Below are positions 55,345-64,000 of a stretch of DNA of 64,000 bases, one piece after another (position 1 is the stretch's first letter; each line of letters begins with the position of its first letter). This DNA comes from Gemmatimonadaceae bacterium (GTDB lineage Bacteria > Gemmatimonadota > Gemmatimonadetes > Gemmatimonadales > Gemmatimonadaceae). The notes beneath the pieces are model-generated. The model searched no databases. It was not told the DNA's origin and worked only from the letters and a program-made list of their open reading frames with translations. The position numbers and the translations under genes were made by a program. The stretch covers positions 310,001-374,000 of the forward strand of contig JAHBVT010000001.1 of NCBI GenBank assembly GCA_019637355.1. Direction: 5' to 3'.

Positions 55345-56029
55345 CCGCTTCCTCAAACCCCTTCGCCCGCAACAAGCACGCATCACAGCGCCCGCAGGCC
55401 TCGCCCGTGGGAGCGGGGTCGTAACAGCTCGTCGTCATCGCGTAGTCCACGCCGAGGGCGCGGCCGCAGCGGATGATCTCGGCCTTGGTCATCGCGATCA
55501 ACGGCGTCAGCACGCGCAGTCGCTGCTGGCCTTCCACGCCGGCCTTCGTCGCGAGGTTGGCCATCTGCGCGAACGCGGCGATGTACTCGGGACGACAGTC
55601 CGGATAGCCGGAGTAATCGAGGGCGTTCACGCCGATCAGGATGTCGTTGGCGCCCAAGGTCTCAGCCCAGGCGAGCGCGAAGGACAGGAAGATCGTGTTG
55701 CGCGCCGGCACATACGTCACCGGGATGCCCTCGCCGACGCCGCTGAGGTCGTCGTGCTTGGGCACGGCGATGTCAGCGGTCAACGCGCTGCCGCCGAAGA
55801 GGCGCAGGTCAATGTCGACGACGACGTGCCGCGCCACCTTCCATTGCGCGGCCAGCGCCCGGGCCCGTTCGATCTCCAGGCCGTGCCGCTGGCCGTAGCG
55901 AAACGTGAGCGCGTTGACCGCGTAGCCGGCATCGGTGGCCATCGCCAGCACGGTGGCGGAGTCGAGGCCTCCGCTGAGCAGCACCACGGCCGGCGTGCCC
56001 GGTGCGACCTTCGCCAGCACGTCGCTCAT
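55331..56029 (-). CDS. queC: 7-cyano-7-deazaguanine synthase
   Basis: 232 residues. ATP-dependent conversion of 7-carboxy-7-deazaguanine to preQ0. PP-loop SGGLDS near 19-24, [15 protein letters not shown] near 42, [17 protein letters not shown] near 105, [17 protein letters not shown] near 132, and Zn site SCYDP-(7)[10 protein letters not shown] near 205-222. The final residues EADRDG and the TGA are encoded by the heptad repeat. ATG overlaps the MCP stop (ATGA). Confidence 0.95.
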   Translation of the reverse strand: MSDVLAKVAPGTPAVVLLSGGLDSATVLAMATDAGYAVNALTFRYGQRHGLEIERARALAAQWKVARHVVVDIDLRLFGGSALTADIAVPKHDDLSGVGEGIPVTYVPARNTIFLSFALAWAETLGANDILIGVNALDYSGYPDCRPEYIAAFAQMANLATKAGVEGQQRLRVLTPLIAMTKAEIIRCGRALGVDYAMTTSCYDPAPTGEACGRCDACLLRAKGFEEADRDG

Positions 56030-57723
56030 CCCGTGCGCAGGCTGGCGACGATCTCGCGCAGGCGCACCGAACCCTTGAGCAGGGCGTTGGCCGCGCCGGA
56101 CATCTCCTCGCAGGCCGCGCTCTGTTCCTGCGTGGACGCCGAGACCTGCTGTGCCGCCGCGGCGTGGCCCTCGGCCGCGCGCGCCGCCGCCGAGATATTG
56201 GACGCGGCCTCGTTCACCGCCGCGACGTTCTGGTCTGCGACGCTGCCGAGTCCGTCGGCCGCGCCGCGAGTGCGTTCGGCCGACTGGCTGATGTCGCCGA
56301 GGGCCGCATCGATGCCCTGCGACGCCGCCTCGATGTCCGCGACGCGCGCGGCCCCGGTCGCCATCGCCTGCGTCGTCGTGCCTACCCGCCGCGTGACCAC
56401 GGCGGTCAACTGAATCACGTCCTCGGCCGCCTGCTGTGCTTGGTCGGCGAGCTTGCGCACCTCGTCGGCGACGACGGCAAAGCCGCGCCCCGCCGCGCCG
56501 GCGCGCGCCGCCTCGATCGCCGCATTCAACGAGAGCAGGTTGGTCTGCTCGGCGATGCGGCTCACGATCGCGACGAACTGGTTGATGCTCTCGGCGGTGG
56601 CGTTGAGCTCCTTCACTTCGAGCGCAGCGTGATCCACCGACTGGCGGATCTCGGCGAGCATCGTGCGCGACCGCGCGATCTCCTGGCGCTTCTCGCGCGA
56701 GAGGCGTTCGATCTCGCTGGCGAGGTCGGCGACCTCCTCGGCGCCGGCCTTCACCTCGTGGGCGCGCTGCCGCACGCCGCCGAGCGCGCTGTCGGCGTCG
56801 CGCAGGGCCGAGACCTGGACCTCGGCGCCCTCGGTCACTTCGGACATCGCGGTGGCCGTCTGCGTCGCGGCGAGCGATACCTGCTCGGCGGCCGAGGTGA
56901 GCTGGTGGGCGGAGGTCGCGACTTCGTCGGAGGTCGCGCTGGCCACCTCGGCTACGCGGGCGAGGTTGGCCGCCGAGGTGTTCATCGCCTCGGCGAGTTC
57001 GCGGAACTCGCCCGGCAGGTCGGTGTCGGTGCGGACGTCGAGCTCGCCGCGGCTGAGTGCGCGGGCGTGTGCCACGAGTTGGCTGAGTGGCGTGCCGATC
57101 GACCGGCCGACGGTCGTCACGATGCCCAAGCCCAACGCGATGGCCCCGAGGACCACGAAGAGCAGGAAGCGCTGTTGCCGCGCCGCCGACTCTTGCAGCG
57201 CGGCGGTGGTGCGCTCGAGGCTGGTGGCGCGCTGTGCGTCGAGGCGTTCGATATCCGAGGCCAAGGCGGTCTCGAGCTCCCGCGTCTCGGCGATGCGCGC
57301 CTGGGCGGCCGTCGTGCGTCCGAGGTCGGCGAGGCGGTGCGCCGCGGCGAAGGCCGTCTCGAGGGCGGAGAGGCGCTCATCGATGGTCGCCACGAGCACG
57401 ACTTCGTGCGAGCTGAGCCCGCTGCTGGCGTTCAAGGCGCGTTGCGCGGCGTGCGCGCTCCACCCGGCGTCGCGGAAGGCGCGGAGGTCGGCCGCGTCGC
57501 CGCGTTCGAGGTAGCGCCGCCCGGCCGTGATCTGCAGCGCGATGTTGGTGGAGAGCGTGGCGCTGAGTGTGGACTCGCGGCGTACCGAGCCGAGGGTGCG
57601 GCCCATCTCCTCGCTGAGACTCCCGATGGCGGCACGGCCCACGGCTCCGGCCAGCACGAGCAGGCCGACGACGATGGTCAGGCCGAGCGTGAGCCGGCTG
57701 CGGATGGTATCGAGGCGGATCAT
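56026..57723 (-). CDS. Methyl-accepting chemotaxis protein
   Basis: 565 residues. TM1 about 11-28, periplasmic helical sensor about 30-185, TM2 about 186-204, HAMP about 206-258, then a coiled-coil signalling domain with the tip motif [19 protein letters not shown] and [15 protein letters not shown] near 385-425. It overlaps the binding-protein stop by ATGA and queC by ATGA. The periplasmic part is 4-helix-bundle-like and may dock the upstream binding protein. No che genes are in the window. Confidence 0.95.
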   Translation of the reverse strand: MIRLDTIRSRLTLGLTIVVGLLVLAGAVGRAAIGSLSEEMGRTLGSVRRESTLSATLSTNIALQITAGRRYLERGDAADLRAFRDAGWSAHAAQRALNASSGLSSHEVVLVATIDERLSALETAFAAAHRLADLGRTTAAQARIAETRELETALASDIERLDAQRATSLERTTAALQESAARQQRFLLFVVLGAIALGLGIVTTVGRSIGTPLSQLVAHARALSRGELDVRTDTDLPGEFRELAEAMNTSAANLARVAEVASATSDEVATSAHQLTSAAEQVSLAATQTATAMSEVTEGAEVQVSALRDADSALGGVRQRAHEVKAGAEEVADLASEIERLSREKRQEIARSRTMLAEIRQSVDHAALEVKELNATAESINQFVAIVSRIAEQTNLLSLNAAIEAARAGAAGRGFAVVADEVRKLADQAQQAAEDVIQLTAVVTRRVGTTTQAMATGAARVADIEAASQGIDAALGDISQSAERTRGAADGLGSVADQNVAAVNEAASNISAAARAAEGHAAAAQQVSASTQEQSAACEEMSGAANALLKGSVRLREIVASLRTG

Positions 57724-58817
57724 CGGGACTCCTCCACCGGCACCAAGGCCCCGCCGCGCACACGGGTCATCGTCAAGCTCTTCCCGATGGGATCGCCGGT
57801 GAGCTGGAAGGCGATGGCGCCGGTGACGCCGCGGAGGGGGTCGCGCGTGGTGCGCGCTCCGAGCCAATCGCGCAGCTTGGCGCGGTCCGGGCCCACGGCG
57901 CGCAGGCCGGCCGCCATCACCTGCACGGCATCGTAGGCGAGCGCGGCGTTGCCGTCAGGATCTTCGTTGTACTTGGCGCGGAAGGCCTCGACGAAGCGTT
58001 GCGCCTCCGGGCGAGGATCCAGTGAGGTAAACGGCGCGCCCACGAGCGCACCCTCCGACGCCGCGCGATCGGCCACGACACCGGTCCAGCCGTCACCGCC
58101 GAGGAAGTCCGCCGTGAGTCCTTGCGCCCGCGCCTGCCGTAGCAAGGCCATCCCCGAGCGCTCGGTGCCCGCGACGAAGACTAGGTCTGCACGGCGGGCC
58201 AGCGCCCAGGCGACGAAGGCTTCGGCGTCACCGCCGCTGCCGTCGATCGGATCGAAGCCCAGCACCTCGCCGCGGAAGGTGCTGCGGAACGCGTCGGCGA
58301 GCCCGCGGCCATAGGCGTCATTCTCGTAGAGCACCAGCGCCCGCCGCTTGCCCATCCGGTCGGCGAAGCGCGCCAGGTCGGCACCGTTGGCCGAGTCGCT
58401 GGAGATGACGCGGAACACCCAGCGCGAGATGCCCGTGAGTTCCGCCGAGGACGCCGTCGTCGCCAAGGCGGTGAGCTGGCCGTCGTACACCTTGGAGGCC
58501 GCGACCATCGCGCCGGAGGTGACGTGCCCGACCACGGCAGCGATGCGCTCGTCGTCGACGAACTCCTGCGCGATCGTCGCGGCTCGCGAGCCGTCGCCGC
58601 CATCGTCACGGAACTCGATGACCAACTGCTGGCCGTCGATGCCGCCGCCGGCGTTGATCTGCTCGAGCGCTAGCTCCGCGCCCCGCTTGTTGGCGATGCC
58701 GAAACCCTCCTCGAAGGGGCCGGCCATCCCGAGCCGATATTCGGCGGCGGAGTCACCGCAGGCCAGGAGCATTGCGGCGGGGGCGAGGAACGACAAGTAG
58801 CGACGGAGATTGCGCAT
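57720..58817 (-). CDS. ABC-type substrate-binding lipoprotein (Peripla_BP_6)
   Basis: 365 residues. Lipobox LLAC (Cys about 20). Type I periplasmic binding fold of the branched-chain amino-acid/amide group: [85 protein letters not shown]. No permease or ATPase genes accompany it; instead the MCP gene overlaps it by ATGA. Probably senses an amino-acid-like ligand for chemotaxis rather than transport. Confidence 0.9.
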   Translation of the reverse strand: MRNLRRYLSFLAPAAMLLACGDSAAEYRLGMAGPFEEGFGIANKRGAELALEQINAGGGIDGQQLVIEFRDDGGDGSRAATIAQEFVDDERIAAVVGHVTSGAMVAASKVYDGQLTALATTASSAELTGISRWVFRVISSDSANGADLARFADRMGKRRALVLYENDAYGRGLADAFRSTFRGEVLGFDPIDGSGGDAEAFVAWALARRADLVFVAGTERSGMALLRQARAQGLTADFLGGDGWTGVVADRAASEGALVGAPFTSLDPRPEAQRFVEAFRAKYNEDPDGNAALAYDAVQVMAAGLRAVGPDRAKLRDWLGARTTRDPLRGVTGAIAFQLTGDPIGKSLTMTRVRGGALVPVEESR

Positions 58818-58822
58818 CAGGG

Positions 58823-58838
58823 GGACGGAAGACGGAGG
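58823..58838. repeat. GACGGAN heptad repeat, copy 6
   Basis: GGACGGA, AGACGGA plus GGGG, 5 nt upstream of the binding-protein ATG and inside its predicted leader. Shortest copy, inverted relative to the gene. Confidence 0.6.
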
Positions 58839-58857
58839 GGGAGCCGTCTGCGAGACA

Positions 58858-58885
58858 TCTATATCTATGCTCCCGCGACTGTCAG
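58858..58885 (-). promoter_or_regulatory. Promoter of binding protein-MCP-queC-queE operon
   Basis: On the minus strand CTGACA (5/6 to the -35 consensus), 16-nt spacer, TATAGA (4/6 to -10). Transcription would start near 58850, giving a leader of about 33 nt that includes heptad copy 6. Confidence 0.5.
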
Positions 58886-58916
58886 TAATCTGGACAGTTC
58901 CGAGTCGATTCGGAAC
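58878..58916 (-). promoter_or_regulatory. Two adjacent dyads at the -35 region
   Basis: ACTGTC-N9-GACAGT (58878-58898) covers the -35 box, and GTTCCGA-N6-TCGGAAC (58897-58916) abuts it upstream. Their place suggests a repressor site and an activator or second repressor site. It lies just past the kinase stop, so a termination role is an alternative, though no T-run follows. Confidence 0.4.
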
Positions 58917-58928
58917 GGCCGAGGGCGC

Positions 58929-61900
58929 TCAGCTTGCTGAGTCGCGGAGGGCGGCGAGGCGCTGCCGGGCAAGCTGCCGGAGTGGTTCGATAGCTTGGTC
59001 GCCGAGCGAAGTGCGGCGGAGGAACTCCTCGTACGCCGACATCGCCTTCTGCCGGTCCCCGACGCGCTCGTAGAGCGCGGCCCTCGTGAGGAAGGAGCGC
59101 GTGTAGACGACGAATCCCGGCTCACTGAGCGCCTGTGCGTTGAAACGGCCGGGATCCAGCGCCTCGAGATACCGGATCGCCCAGTCCGTGTTGCCGACCG
59201 CTGCCAGCACCTCCGCGCGGCCGTAGGCCCGCTGGCCGGCGAAGCCGAAGCGCGCGGTACGCAGGCTGTCGGGTGGCGTGAAACGCTGGGCGATGTTGCG
59301 CGCCGTGGCGGTGTCGCCGCGGCTGAGGGCCTCGAGCGCGTCGAGGTCGGTGTGCTGCACCGTCCCGCCGCCGGGCAGGCGGCGGATCGCGTTGGAGTAG
59401 AGCGTGTCGCGCGTCGCGAGATAGGCGGCGTACATCACGCCACCGGAGGTCGCCGCGACCTGGGCGAGGACGCCCTCCGCGCCGCCCGCGACGCGGCGGG
59501 TACCCTCCGCGAGCAGTCGGCGGTCCGCGGCCGACACGCTGCCCGTGATGCCGGCGCGCAGGCCGGCGGCGTACCAGCCGAGCACCTGGCCCGTCGGCGT
59601 GCTGGTGAAGGGAAAGACCGGGTCAACCTCCTCGACGTAGGCCAGCACGCGCGCGACTTCCGTCGCGTTGCCGACTGCGGCGGCGGCATTGAGTGCCGTC
59701 GCGATCGCGATGATGCGCTCGTTGGCGGGCACGCGCCGGAACTCGGCCGGCGACGTGCCGCCGAGGACATCCCGCATCTCGGTGAAGGCCTCGAGCGGTT
59801 GGTCGGCGAGCAGGCGGAACGTGATACGCTGCATTCGCATGCCGGGCGTGCGGAGCCCGGGCCGCTGCATCGCTCGCTCCATCGTGAGCAGTGCGGAGTC
59901 GACCATTCCGGCCACGAAGAAGCTGTTGGCCAGCGAGAGGTGCGGAGTGGATGCGTCGGGGTCGGCACGCACCCAGCCGCGCGCCATCTCGAGTCCGATC
60001 TCCTGCGCCTGCATCCGTCGGCGTTCATATCCGGCTGGCCCACCGATGGCCTGTAGCTGCTCGGGGCTGGCGAGAATGAGGACCGTATCGCCATCCAGCA
60101 CGGCCTGCCGTTGTGGGCTCGCGAGGCCCTGATACTGTTGCACCAGATGGCTGTAGGCGAGGTGGAAGGTCGAATCGATTTCGATGGCGCGCCGGAAACC
60201 CGCGATGCTGCGGTTTACGCGCTCCGAGATGCGGGCGACGGACTCGTTCGGTGCCCCGACGTCGTGGAAGTACGAGTCGGCGAGGCCGTACCACCCCTCG
60301 GCCACCAGCGAGTCCGTCGAGAGCAACTCAGCATAGATGCGCTGGGCGTCGAGGAGGCGTTTCCGGGAGTCGTCTTGGCCGGCGAGTACAGCCGAGAGGC
60401 CCTCGACCAGCGCGAGATGGCCTTGTACCAGCAGTTGCTGGCGGCGGGGCAGGCGGTCCGCCAGCTCAGCGGCGCGCCGCGCAGAGTTCACATACTCGGC
60501 CGACGCGCCGTCGCCCCAGCCCAGCGCCAGCGCGCGCCTGTGCCAGGCCAGTGCGAAGGTGGAGTCGGCGGCGATCGCGACCTGGAAGGCGGAATCGGCT
60601 TGCTGCAGGCGCCACGAGTTGAGGTAGCGGACGCCGTCGAGATACGCGCGGTAGGCCGTCAGCGAGGTGGTGGTCTGCCGAGCGACGTCCACGCTGGCCG
60701 AGGTCGCGCCGCCGGCGACGTTGAGCAGGTAGCGTGCGAGGTCATCGAACAGCGACCGCGGATCGGCGCTGAGCGCTGCGGCGCGCGTGACCGTGTTGAG
60801 CGCGCGACCGCCGCGCACGTCGTACAGCCGCGCCGTGACGAGCAACGAATCGGCGGTGGTGGACACCTGGCCCATCACCAGCGTCCCGGCGCCGCCGCGC
60901 CGCGCCATCTCCTGCGCGCGGTCGAGGTCCACGCGTCGGTCCTCGGCGCCGGCCTCGCGCACGTATTTCATCGTGCGCTCGTAATCCATCACCTGCAGGT
61001 CGGTCCACTGCGCCAGTGCCAGCGTGAGCATATTCACGGCGCCGTCCCGCAGCCACTGCACGTCGGGGTTGCCGCTCTGGATCTCGAAGGGCACGACGGC
61101 GTAGCTCTTGCGCGGGTCGCCGCCGCCGTCGCGCGAGCCGAAGGCCGCGTAGGCGCCGAAACCCAGCGCCAGCACCGCGACGCTGATGGCGGCCCAGAGA
61201 CGTCGGCGCCCCGCCGGGGGACGGAGCGCACCGAGCGCGCGCGTCGCGCCCGAGCCTGGCGTCGGTGTCCACGAGGCGGCGATCATCTCCGCCATCTCGC
61301 GCCCGGTAGTCCAGCGCTGCGTGCGGTCCTTCGCCAGCGCGCGGTCGATCGCCACCGCCGCGCCCTCCGGCACCTGCGCCGCCGCTTCGGCCACCGGCTT
61401 CGGCGTCTCCGTGAGGTGCTTCACCAGCATCCCGGCCACGTTGCCGCTCTCGACCACGGGCTTGCCGGTGAACATCTCGTACCCGACGAGGGCCAGCGCG
61501 TACAGGTCGCTGCGACCATCGATCGTCTGCTCGCCGGTGGCCTGCTCGGGGCTCATATACCGCGGCGAGCCGAGGATCATCCCGGTGCCGGTCATATTGC
61601 CGCTGCCCTCGAGCGCGCGTGCCACGCCGAAGTCGGTGAGCATCGCGCGACCGGTCTCGCGGTCGATCAGGATGTTCTCCGGCTTCACGTCGCGGTGCAC
61701 GATGCCGTTGGCGTGGGCATAGTCCAGCGCCATCGCCAGTTCGTGCAGGATGCGCTCGCCGTGCTCCGCCGAGACCTTGCCCTCGCGGCCGAGCAGGTCG
61801 CGCAGCGACTCGCCCGGCACGAGCTCCATCACGAAGTACAGCAGCCCGTCGGCTTCCCCCGCGCTGTACACGGCCACGATGTTCGGGTGGCGCAGCTTGG

Positions 61901-62111
61901 CGACGGTGCGCGCCTCAAGGAGGAAGCGCTCCTTCAGCTCGGGGTTCAACGCCACGTCGCCGCTGATGACCTTGATTGCCACGGCGCGGTGCAGCGTGCG
62001 ATCGGTCGCACGGAACACGCTGCCCATCCCCCCTTGGCCGAGCAGGGACTCGATCTCGTACTGCGAGCCGAGCCGGGCCTCGAGGGCGCTGCGCAGTGCG
62101 TCGCTGTTCAT
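58929..62111 (-). CDS. Transmembrane Ser/Thr kinase with TolB-like and TPR half
   Basis: 1060 residues. Pkn2-type kinase 18-285: Gly loop GQGGMGSVF, Lys47 in AIKV, HRDVKPEN with Asp141, DFG 160-162, SPRYMSPEQA. TM about 305-324. Outside: a TolB/FlgO-like domain about 338-470 (YAVVPFEIQSGNPDVQWLRDGAVN), then TPR-like helices to the end. This kinase-TolB-TPR form is common in Gemmatimonadota and Acidobacteriota. ATG overlaps the agmatine deiminase stop (ATGA), so the kinase lies downstream in the polyamine operon. Confidence 0.93.
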   Translation of the reverse strand: MNSDALRSALEARLGSQYEIESLLGQGGMGSVFRATDRTLHRAVAIKVISGDVALNPELKERFLLEARTVAKLRHPNIVAVYSAGEADGLLYFVMELVPGESLRDLLGREGKVSAEHGERILHELAMALDYAHANGIVHRDVKPENILIDRETGRAMLTDFGVARALEGSGNMTGTGMILGSPRYMSPEQATGEQTIDGRSDLYALALVGYEMFTGKPVVESGNVAGMLVKHLTETPKPVAEAAAQVPEGAAVAIDRALAKDRTQRWTTGREMAEMIAASWTPTPGSGATRALGALRPPAGRRRLWAAISVAVLALGFGAYAAFGSRDGGGDPRKSYAVVPFEIQSGNPDVQWLRDGAVNMLTLALAQWTDLQVMDYERTMKYVREAGAEDRRVDLDRAQEMARRGGAGTLVMGQVSTTADSLLVTARLYDVRGGRALNTVTRAAALSADPRSLFDDLARYLLNVAGGATSASVDVARQTTTSLTAYRAYLDGVRYLNSWRLQQADSAFQVAIAADSTFALAWHRRALALGWGDGASAEYVNSARRAAELADRLPRRQQLLVQGHLALVEGLSAVLAGQDDSRKRLLDAQRIYAELLSTDSLVAEGWYGLADSYFHDVGAPNESVARISERVNRSIAGFRRAIEIDSTFHLAYSHLVQQYQGLASPQRQAVLDGDTVLILASPEQLQAIGGPAGYERRRMQAQEIGLEMARGWVRADPDASTPHLSLANSFFVAGMVDSALLTMERAMQRPGLRTPGMRMQRITFRLLADQPLEAFTEMRDVLGGTSPAEFRRVPANERIIAIATALNAAAAVGNATEVARVLAYVEEVDPVFPFTSTPTGQVLGWYAAGLRAGITGSVSAADRRLLAEGTRRVAGGAEGVLAQVAATSGGVMYAAYLATRDTLYSNAIRRLPGGGTVQHTDLDALEALSRGDTATARNIAQRFTPPDSLRTARFGFAGQRAYGRAEVLAAVGNTDWAIRYLEALDPGRFNAQALSEPGFVVYTRSFLTRAALYERVGDRQKAMSAYEEFLRRTSLGDQAIEPLRQLARQRLAALRDSAS

Positions 62112-63211
62112 CCGGTCGCCTTGCCGCGGCCGTGGCGCGCCGCCGGCTGTTGCTGCGTGAGGCAGTGCAGGGTGCCGAGACCCCAGACGAGGTCCACGGC
62201 GTGGATGCCTACAATCTGCCGCGACGGCATCAGCTCGGCGAGCGTGTTGAGCGCCACACGGTCGTTGGCGTCGTTGAACGTCGGCACCAGTACCACGCCG
62301 TTGGCGATGTAGAAGTTGGCGTAGCTCGCCGGCAGCCGCGTGCCGTCCATCACGACGGGTCGCGGGTACGGCAGGGTCACGACGCGGATCGCATTGCCCT
62401 CGGCGTCCGTCGCGCCCTCGAGCCGCGTGAGGTTGTCCAGCGAACGCGCGTGGTTCTCGTCGGACGGGTCCTCTTCGTGCGCCAGCACCATCACGCCCGG
62501 CGCCACGAAGCGCGCGATGTCGTCCACGTGGCCGTGCGTGTCGTCACCGACGCAGCCCTCGCCGAGCCAGATGGTCTTGGTGATGCCCAGCGTCTCAGCG
62601 AAGATCCGCTCGTAATCGGCGCGCGTGAAGCCGGGGTTCCGCACCTGCACGTCGCTGAGCAGCCACTCCTCGGTCACGAGCATCGTGCCGCGGCCGTCGG
62701 TCTCGATGCCGCCGCCTTCCAGCACCACACGGCCCTCGCCGTCGTGCCGCTGCGGTTGCGTGAGCGGGAGGCCGGTGTGGTCGGCGATGAACGCGCCGAT
62801 CTTGTTGTCGCGTTCGAAATTCTCGTATTTGGCCCAGGCGTTGAAATCCCAATTCACCGCGTGCACGACGCCGGCGGCGTCGTGCACGAAGGTCGGGGCC
62901 GAGTCGCGCAGCCACACGCGGTCCGTCGGGCACTGCATCAGGTGGATCCGGCCCTGCTTCACCTCGTGCATCCGCAGGCAGTGCCAGGCCGCTTCTTCCG
63001 TCTTCTCGTCGTGCACGAGGATGTTCACGCGCTCGTGCTCGGCGAGCGCACGCGCGATCTCGGCGTACACCCAGGGGATCGGACCGAACTTGCCCGGCCA
63101 ATCGGGTTCGTGGTGCGGCCACGCGATCCAGGTCGCGTCGTGCCGCTCCCACTCCGCGGGCCAGCGCACGCCACCCGCTGCCGCGCGCGGCGCCGCCTTC
63201 CGCGCGGCCAT
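62108..63211 (-). CDS. aguA: Agmatine deiminase
   Basis: 367 residues from ATG 63211. Hydrolyses agmatine to N-carbamoylputrescine and ammonia. Guanidine-modifying fold: WPHHEPDWPGKFG near 31, DSAPTFV near 100 (RD-SAP substrate loop), EGGGIETDG near 168, GDDTHGHVDDIARF near 225, catalytic Cys in LGTLHCLTQQQP near 351. Overlaps the amidase stop (TGATG) upstream and the kinase start downstream. Confidence 0.95.
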   Translation of the reverse strand: MAARKAAPRAAAGGVRWPAEWERHDATWIAWPHHEPDWPGKFGPIPWVYAEIARALAEHERVNILVHDEKTEEAAWHCLRMHEVKQGRIHLMQCPTDRVWLRDSAPTFVHDAAGVVHAVNWDFNAWAKYENFERDNKIGAFIADHTGLPLTQPQRHDGEGRVVLEGGGIETDGRGTMLVTEEWLLSDVQVRNPGFTRADYERIFAETLGITKTIWLGEGCVGDDTHGHVDDIARFVAPGVMVLAHEEDPSDENHARSLDNLTRLEGATDAEGNAIRVVTLPYPRPVVMDGTRLPASYANFYIANGVVLVPTFNDANDRVALNTLAELMPSRQIVGIHAVDLVWGLGTLHCLTQQQPAARHGRGKATG

Positions 63212-64000
63212 CAGTGCCCGATCCAGCGCGAGAGGATCGGTTCGTAGGCGTCCACGCGGCGGTCGCGCAGGAAGGGCCAGTTGCGCCGCGTGTACTCGAT
63301 CAGCGCCGGGTCGCAGCTGGCGATCAGCGTGTCCTCGTCGGTGCCCGCCTGCGCGAGATAGCGGCCGTAGGGATCCACGATGAAGCTGTGCCCGAAGAAC
63401 TCGATGCCGTCCGTGCCGGCCTCGGGCTCGAGGCCCACGCGGTTGGGTGCGGCGACGAACACGCCGTTGGCGATCGCGTGCGCGCGCTGCGCGGTGCGCC
63501 AGGCGTCGGTCTGCGCCGCACCCCACTCGGCCTTCTCGGCCGGATGCCAGCCGATCGCCGTCGGATAGAACAGGATGTCCGCGCCGAGCAGCGACGTGAT
63601 GCGCGCACCCTCCGGATACCACTGGTCCCAGCAGATGAGCACGCCGATCGTGGCGTAGCGCGTCTTCCAGACCATAAAGCCGCCGGCCTCGCCGCTGGGG
63701 CCGCGCATCCCGGCGGGCTGCACCGGATGGTCGCTCTCGCCCGGGGCGAAGTAGTACTTCTCCTCGAACATCGGGTCGTGCGGGATGTGCATCTTGCGGT
63801 ACACGCCCAGCGGCGTGCCATCGGCGTCGATCACGACGGCGCTGTTGCGGTACACGCCCGCCGCCTGCTTCTCATAGATGGGCACGACGAGCACGACCTG
63901 CAGTTCCTTCGCGACCCTCGCCAGCGTCGTCACGGTCGGACCATCCACCGGTTCGGCCAGGTCGAAGCGCGAGGCGTCGAGCTTCTTGCAGAAGTAGGGC
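63211..64000 (-). CDS. aguB: N-carbamoylputrescine amidase, 5' end beyond window
   Basis: About 263 C-terminal residues of a nitrilase-superfamily amidase making putrescine, CO2 and ammonia. The visible part begins in PYFCKKLDASRFDLAEPVDGPT, matching AguB. Active-site Glu in PIYEK, Lys in YRKMHIPHD, Cys in ICWDQWYPE. Then FGHSFIVDPYGRYLAQ and the C-terminal RRNWPFLRDRRVDAYEPI. The N-terminus lies past 64000. Couples to aguA by TGATG, giving the agmatine-to-putrescine route. Confidence 0.95.
   Translation of the reverse strand, partial: PYFCKKLDASRFDLAEPVDGPTVTTLARVAKELQVVLVVPIYEKQAAGVYRNSAVVIDADGTPLGVYRKMHIPHDPMFEEKYYFAPGESDHPVQPAGMRGPSGEAGGFMVWKTRYATIGVLICWDQWYPEGARITSLLGADILFYPTAIGWHPAEKAEWGAAQTDAWRTAQRAHAIANGVFVAAPNRVGLEPEAGTDGIEFFGHSFIVDPYGRYLAQAGTDEDTLIASCDPALIEYTRRNWPFLRDRRVDAYEPILSRWIGH

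Noticed and set aside
58897-58916. GTTCCGA-N6-TCGGAAC as a LexA box
   Set aside because: Spacing and bases do not fit the known LexA consensus types, and the adjacent genes are not SOS-type.
60111-62312. 733-codon plus-strand frame opposite the kinase
   Set aside because: Shadow frame, Arg/His/Gly-rich, crosses the kinase-aguA junction without any start signal.

Overview
The window is a high-GC bacterial chromosome segment, read here as most likely Gemmatimonadota. This is inferred from content, not from a marker gene: a DUF5916/CBM9-like outer-membrane protein, several secreted six-bladed beta-propeller proteins, a Pkn-type kinase with a C-terminal TolB-like and TPR half, a TonB receptor with a carboxypeptidase-regulatory-like N-domain, and many Gram-negative lipoproteins. 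No rRNA, CRISPR array, integrase or transposase gene was found. About 55 protein genes and two tRNA genes can be supported. Genes are packed into short operons, and at least ten junctions use 1-4 nt stop/start overlaps.

Layout. 1-2.8 kb (minus): mgtE followed by two tandem EamA permeases. 3-10 kb (plus): DUF5916 outer-membrane protein, a small HMA-like protein on the minus strand, a HIBADH-family dehydrogenase, a class V aminotransferase, a lipoprotein and a DUF2203 protein. 10-13.3 kb (minus): RNase Z, a threonine-dehydratase-like enzyme and a class II photolyase, then tRNA-Ala(CGC). 13.7-22.4 kb: secreted propeller, EreA/ChaN-like and SGNH proteins, a DinB/BstA-like enzyme and a LytS/LytTR two-component pair. 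22.7-24.7 kb: glnS with tRNA-Gln(CTG) just downstream. 24.8-33.5 kb: sugar-oxidation genes (DUF1080 hydrolase, nucleoside/sugar-type MFS, two Gfo/Idh/MocA oxidoreductases, GMC dehydrogenase with its small subunit), interleaved with cutC and ctaA. 33.6-36.3 kb: hsp20, two DUF1801 proteins, a diheme cytochrome c and a small membrane protein. 36.3-41.7 kb: HlyD-MacB permease-TolC export operon without an ATPase. 41.9-46.6 kb: TIM-barrel epimerase, MFS-acyltransferase fusion, lone T2SSF-domain protein, MFS. 46.7-54.5 kb: Ycf46-type AAA ATPase, lipoprotein, a 235-bp palindromic repeat element, MsbA-like exporter, GDPD, TonB receptor. 54.6-64 kb (minus): queE, queC, MCP and its substrate-binding partner, a large Ser/Thr kinase, agmatine deiminase and N-carbamoylputrescine amidase (cut by the window edge).

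How genes may work together. The GMC dehydrogenase, Gfo/Idh/MocA oxidoreductases, DUF1080 hydrolase, TIM-barrel protein and transporter match the parts list of 3-keto-glycoside catabolism. The binding protein and MCP overlap by ATGA and look like a ligand-sensing pair sharing a transcript with two queuosine genes. The kinase overlaps the agmatine-to-putrescine genes.

The least explained material is non-coding. A family of GACGGAN heptad repeats occurs at six intergenic sites; one copy forms the whole queC-queE junction and supplies the queC stop codon. A separate nested palindrome built of CACAGAGGG/CGCAGAGGC units lies at 48.7-48.9 kb.
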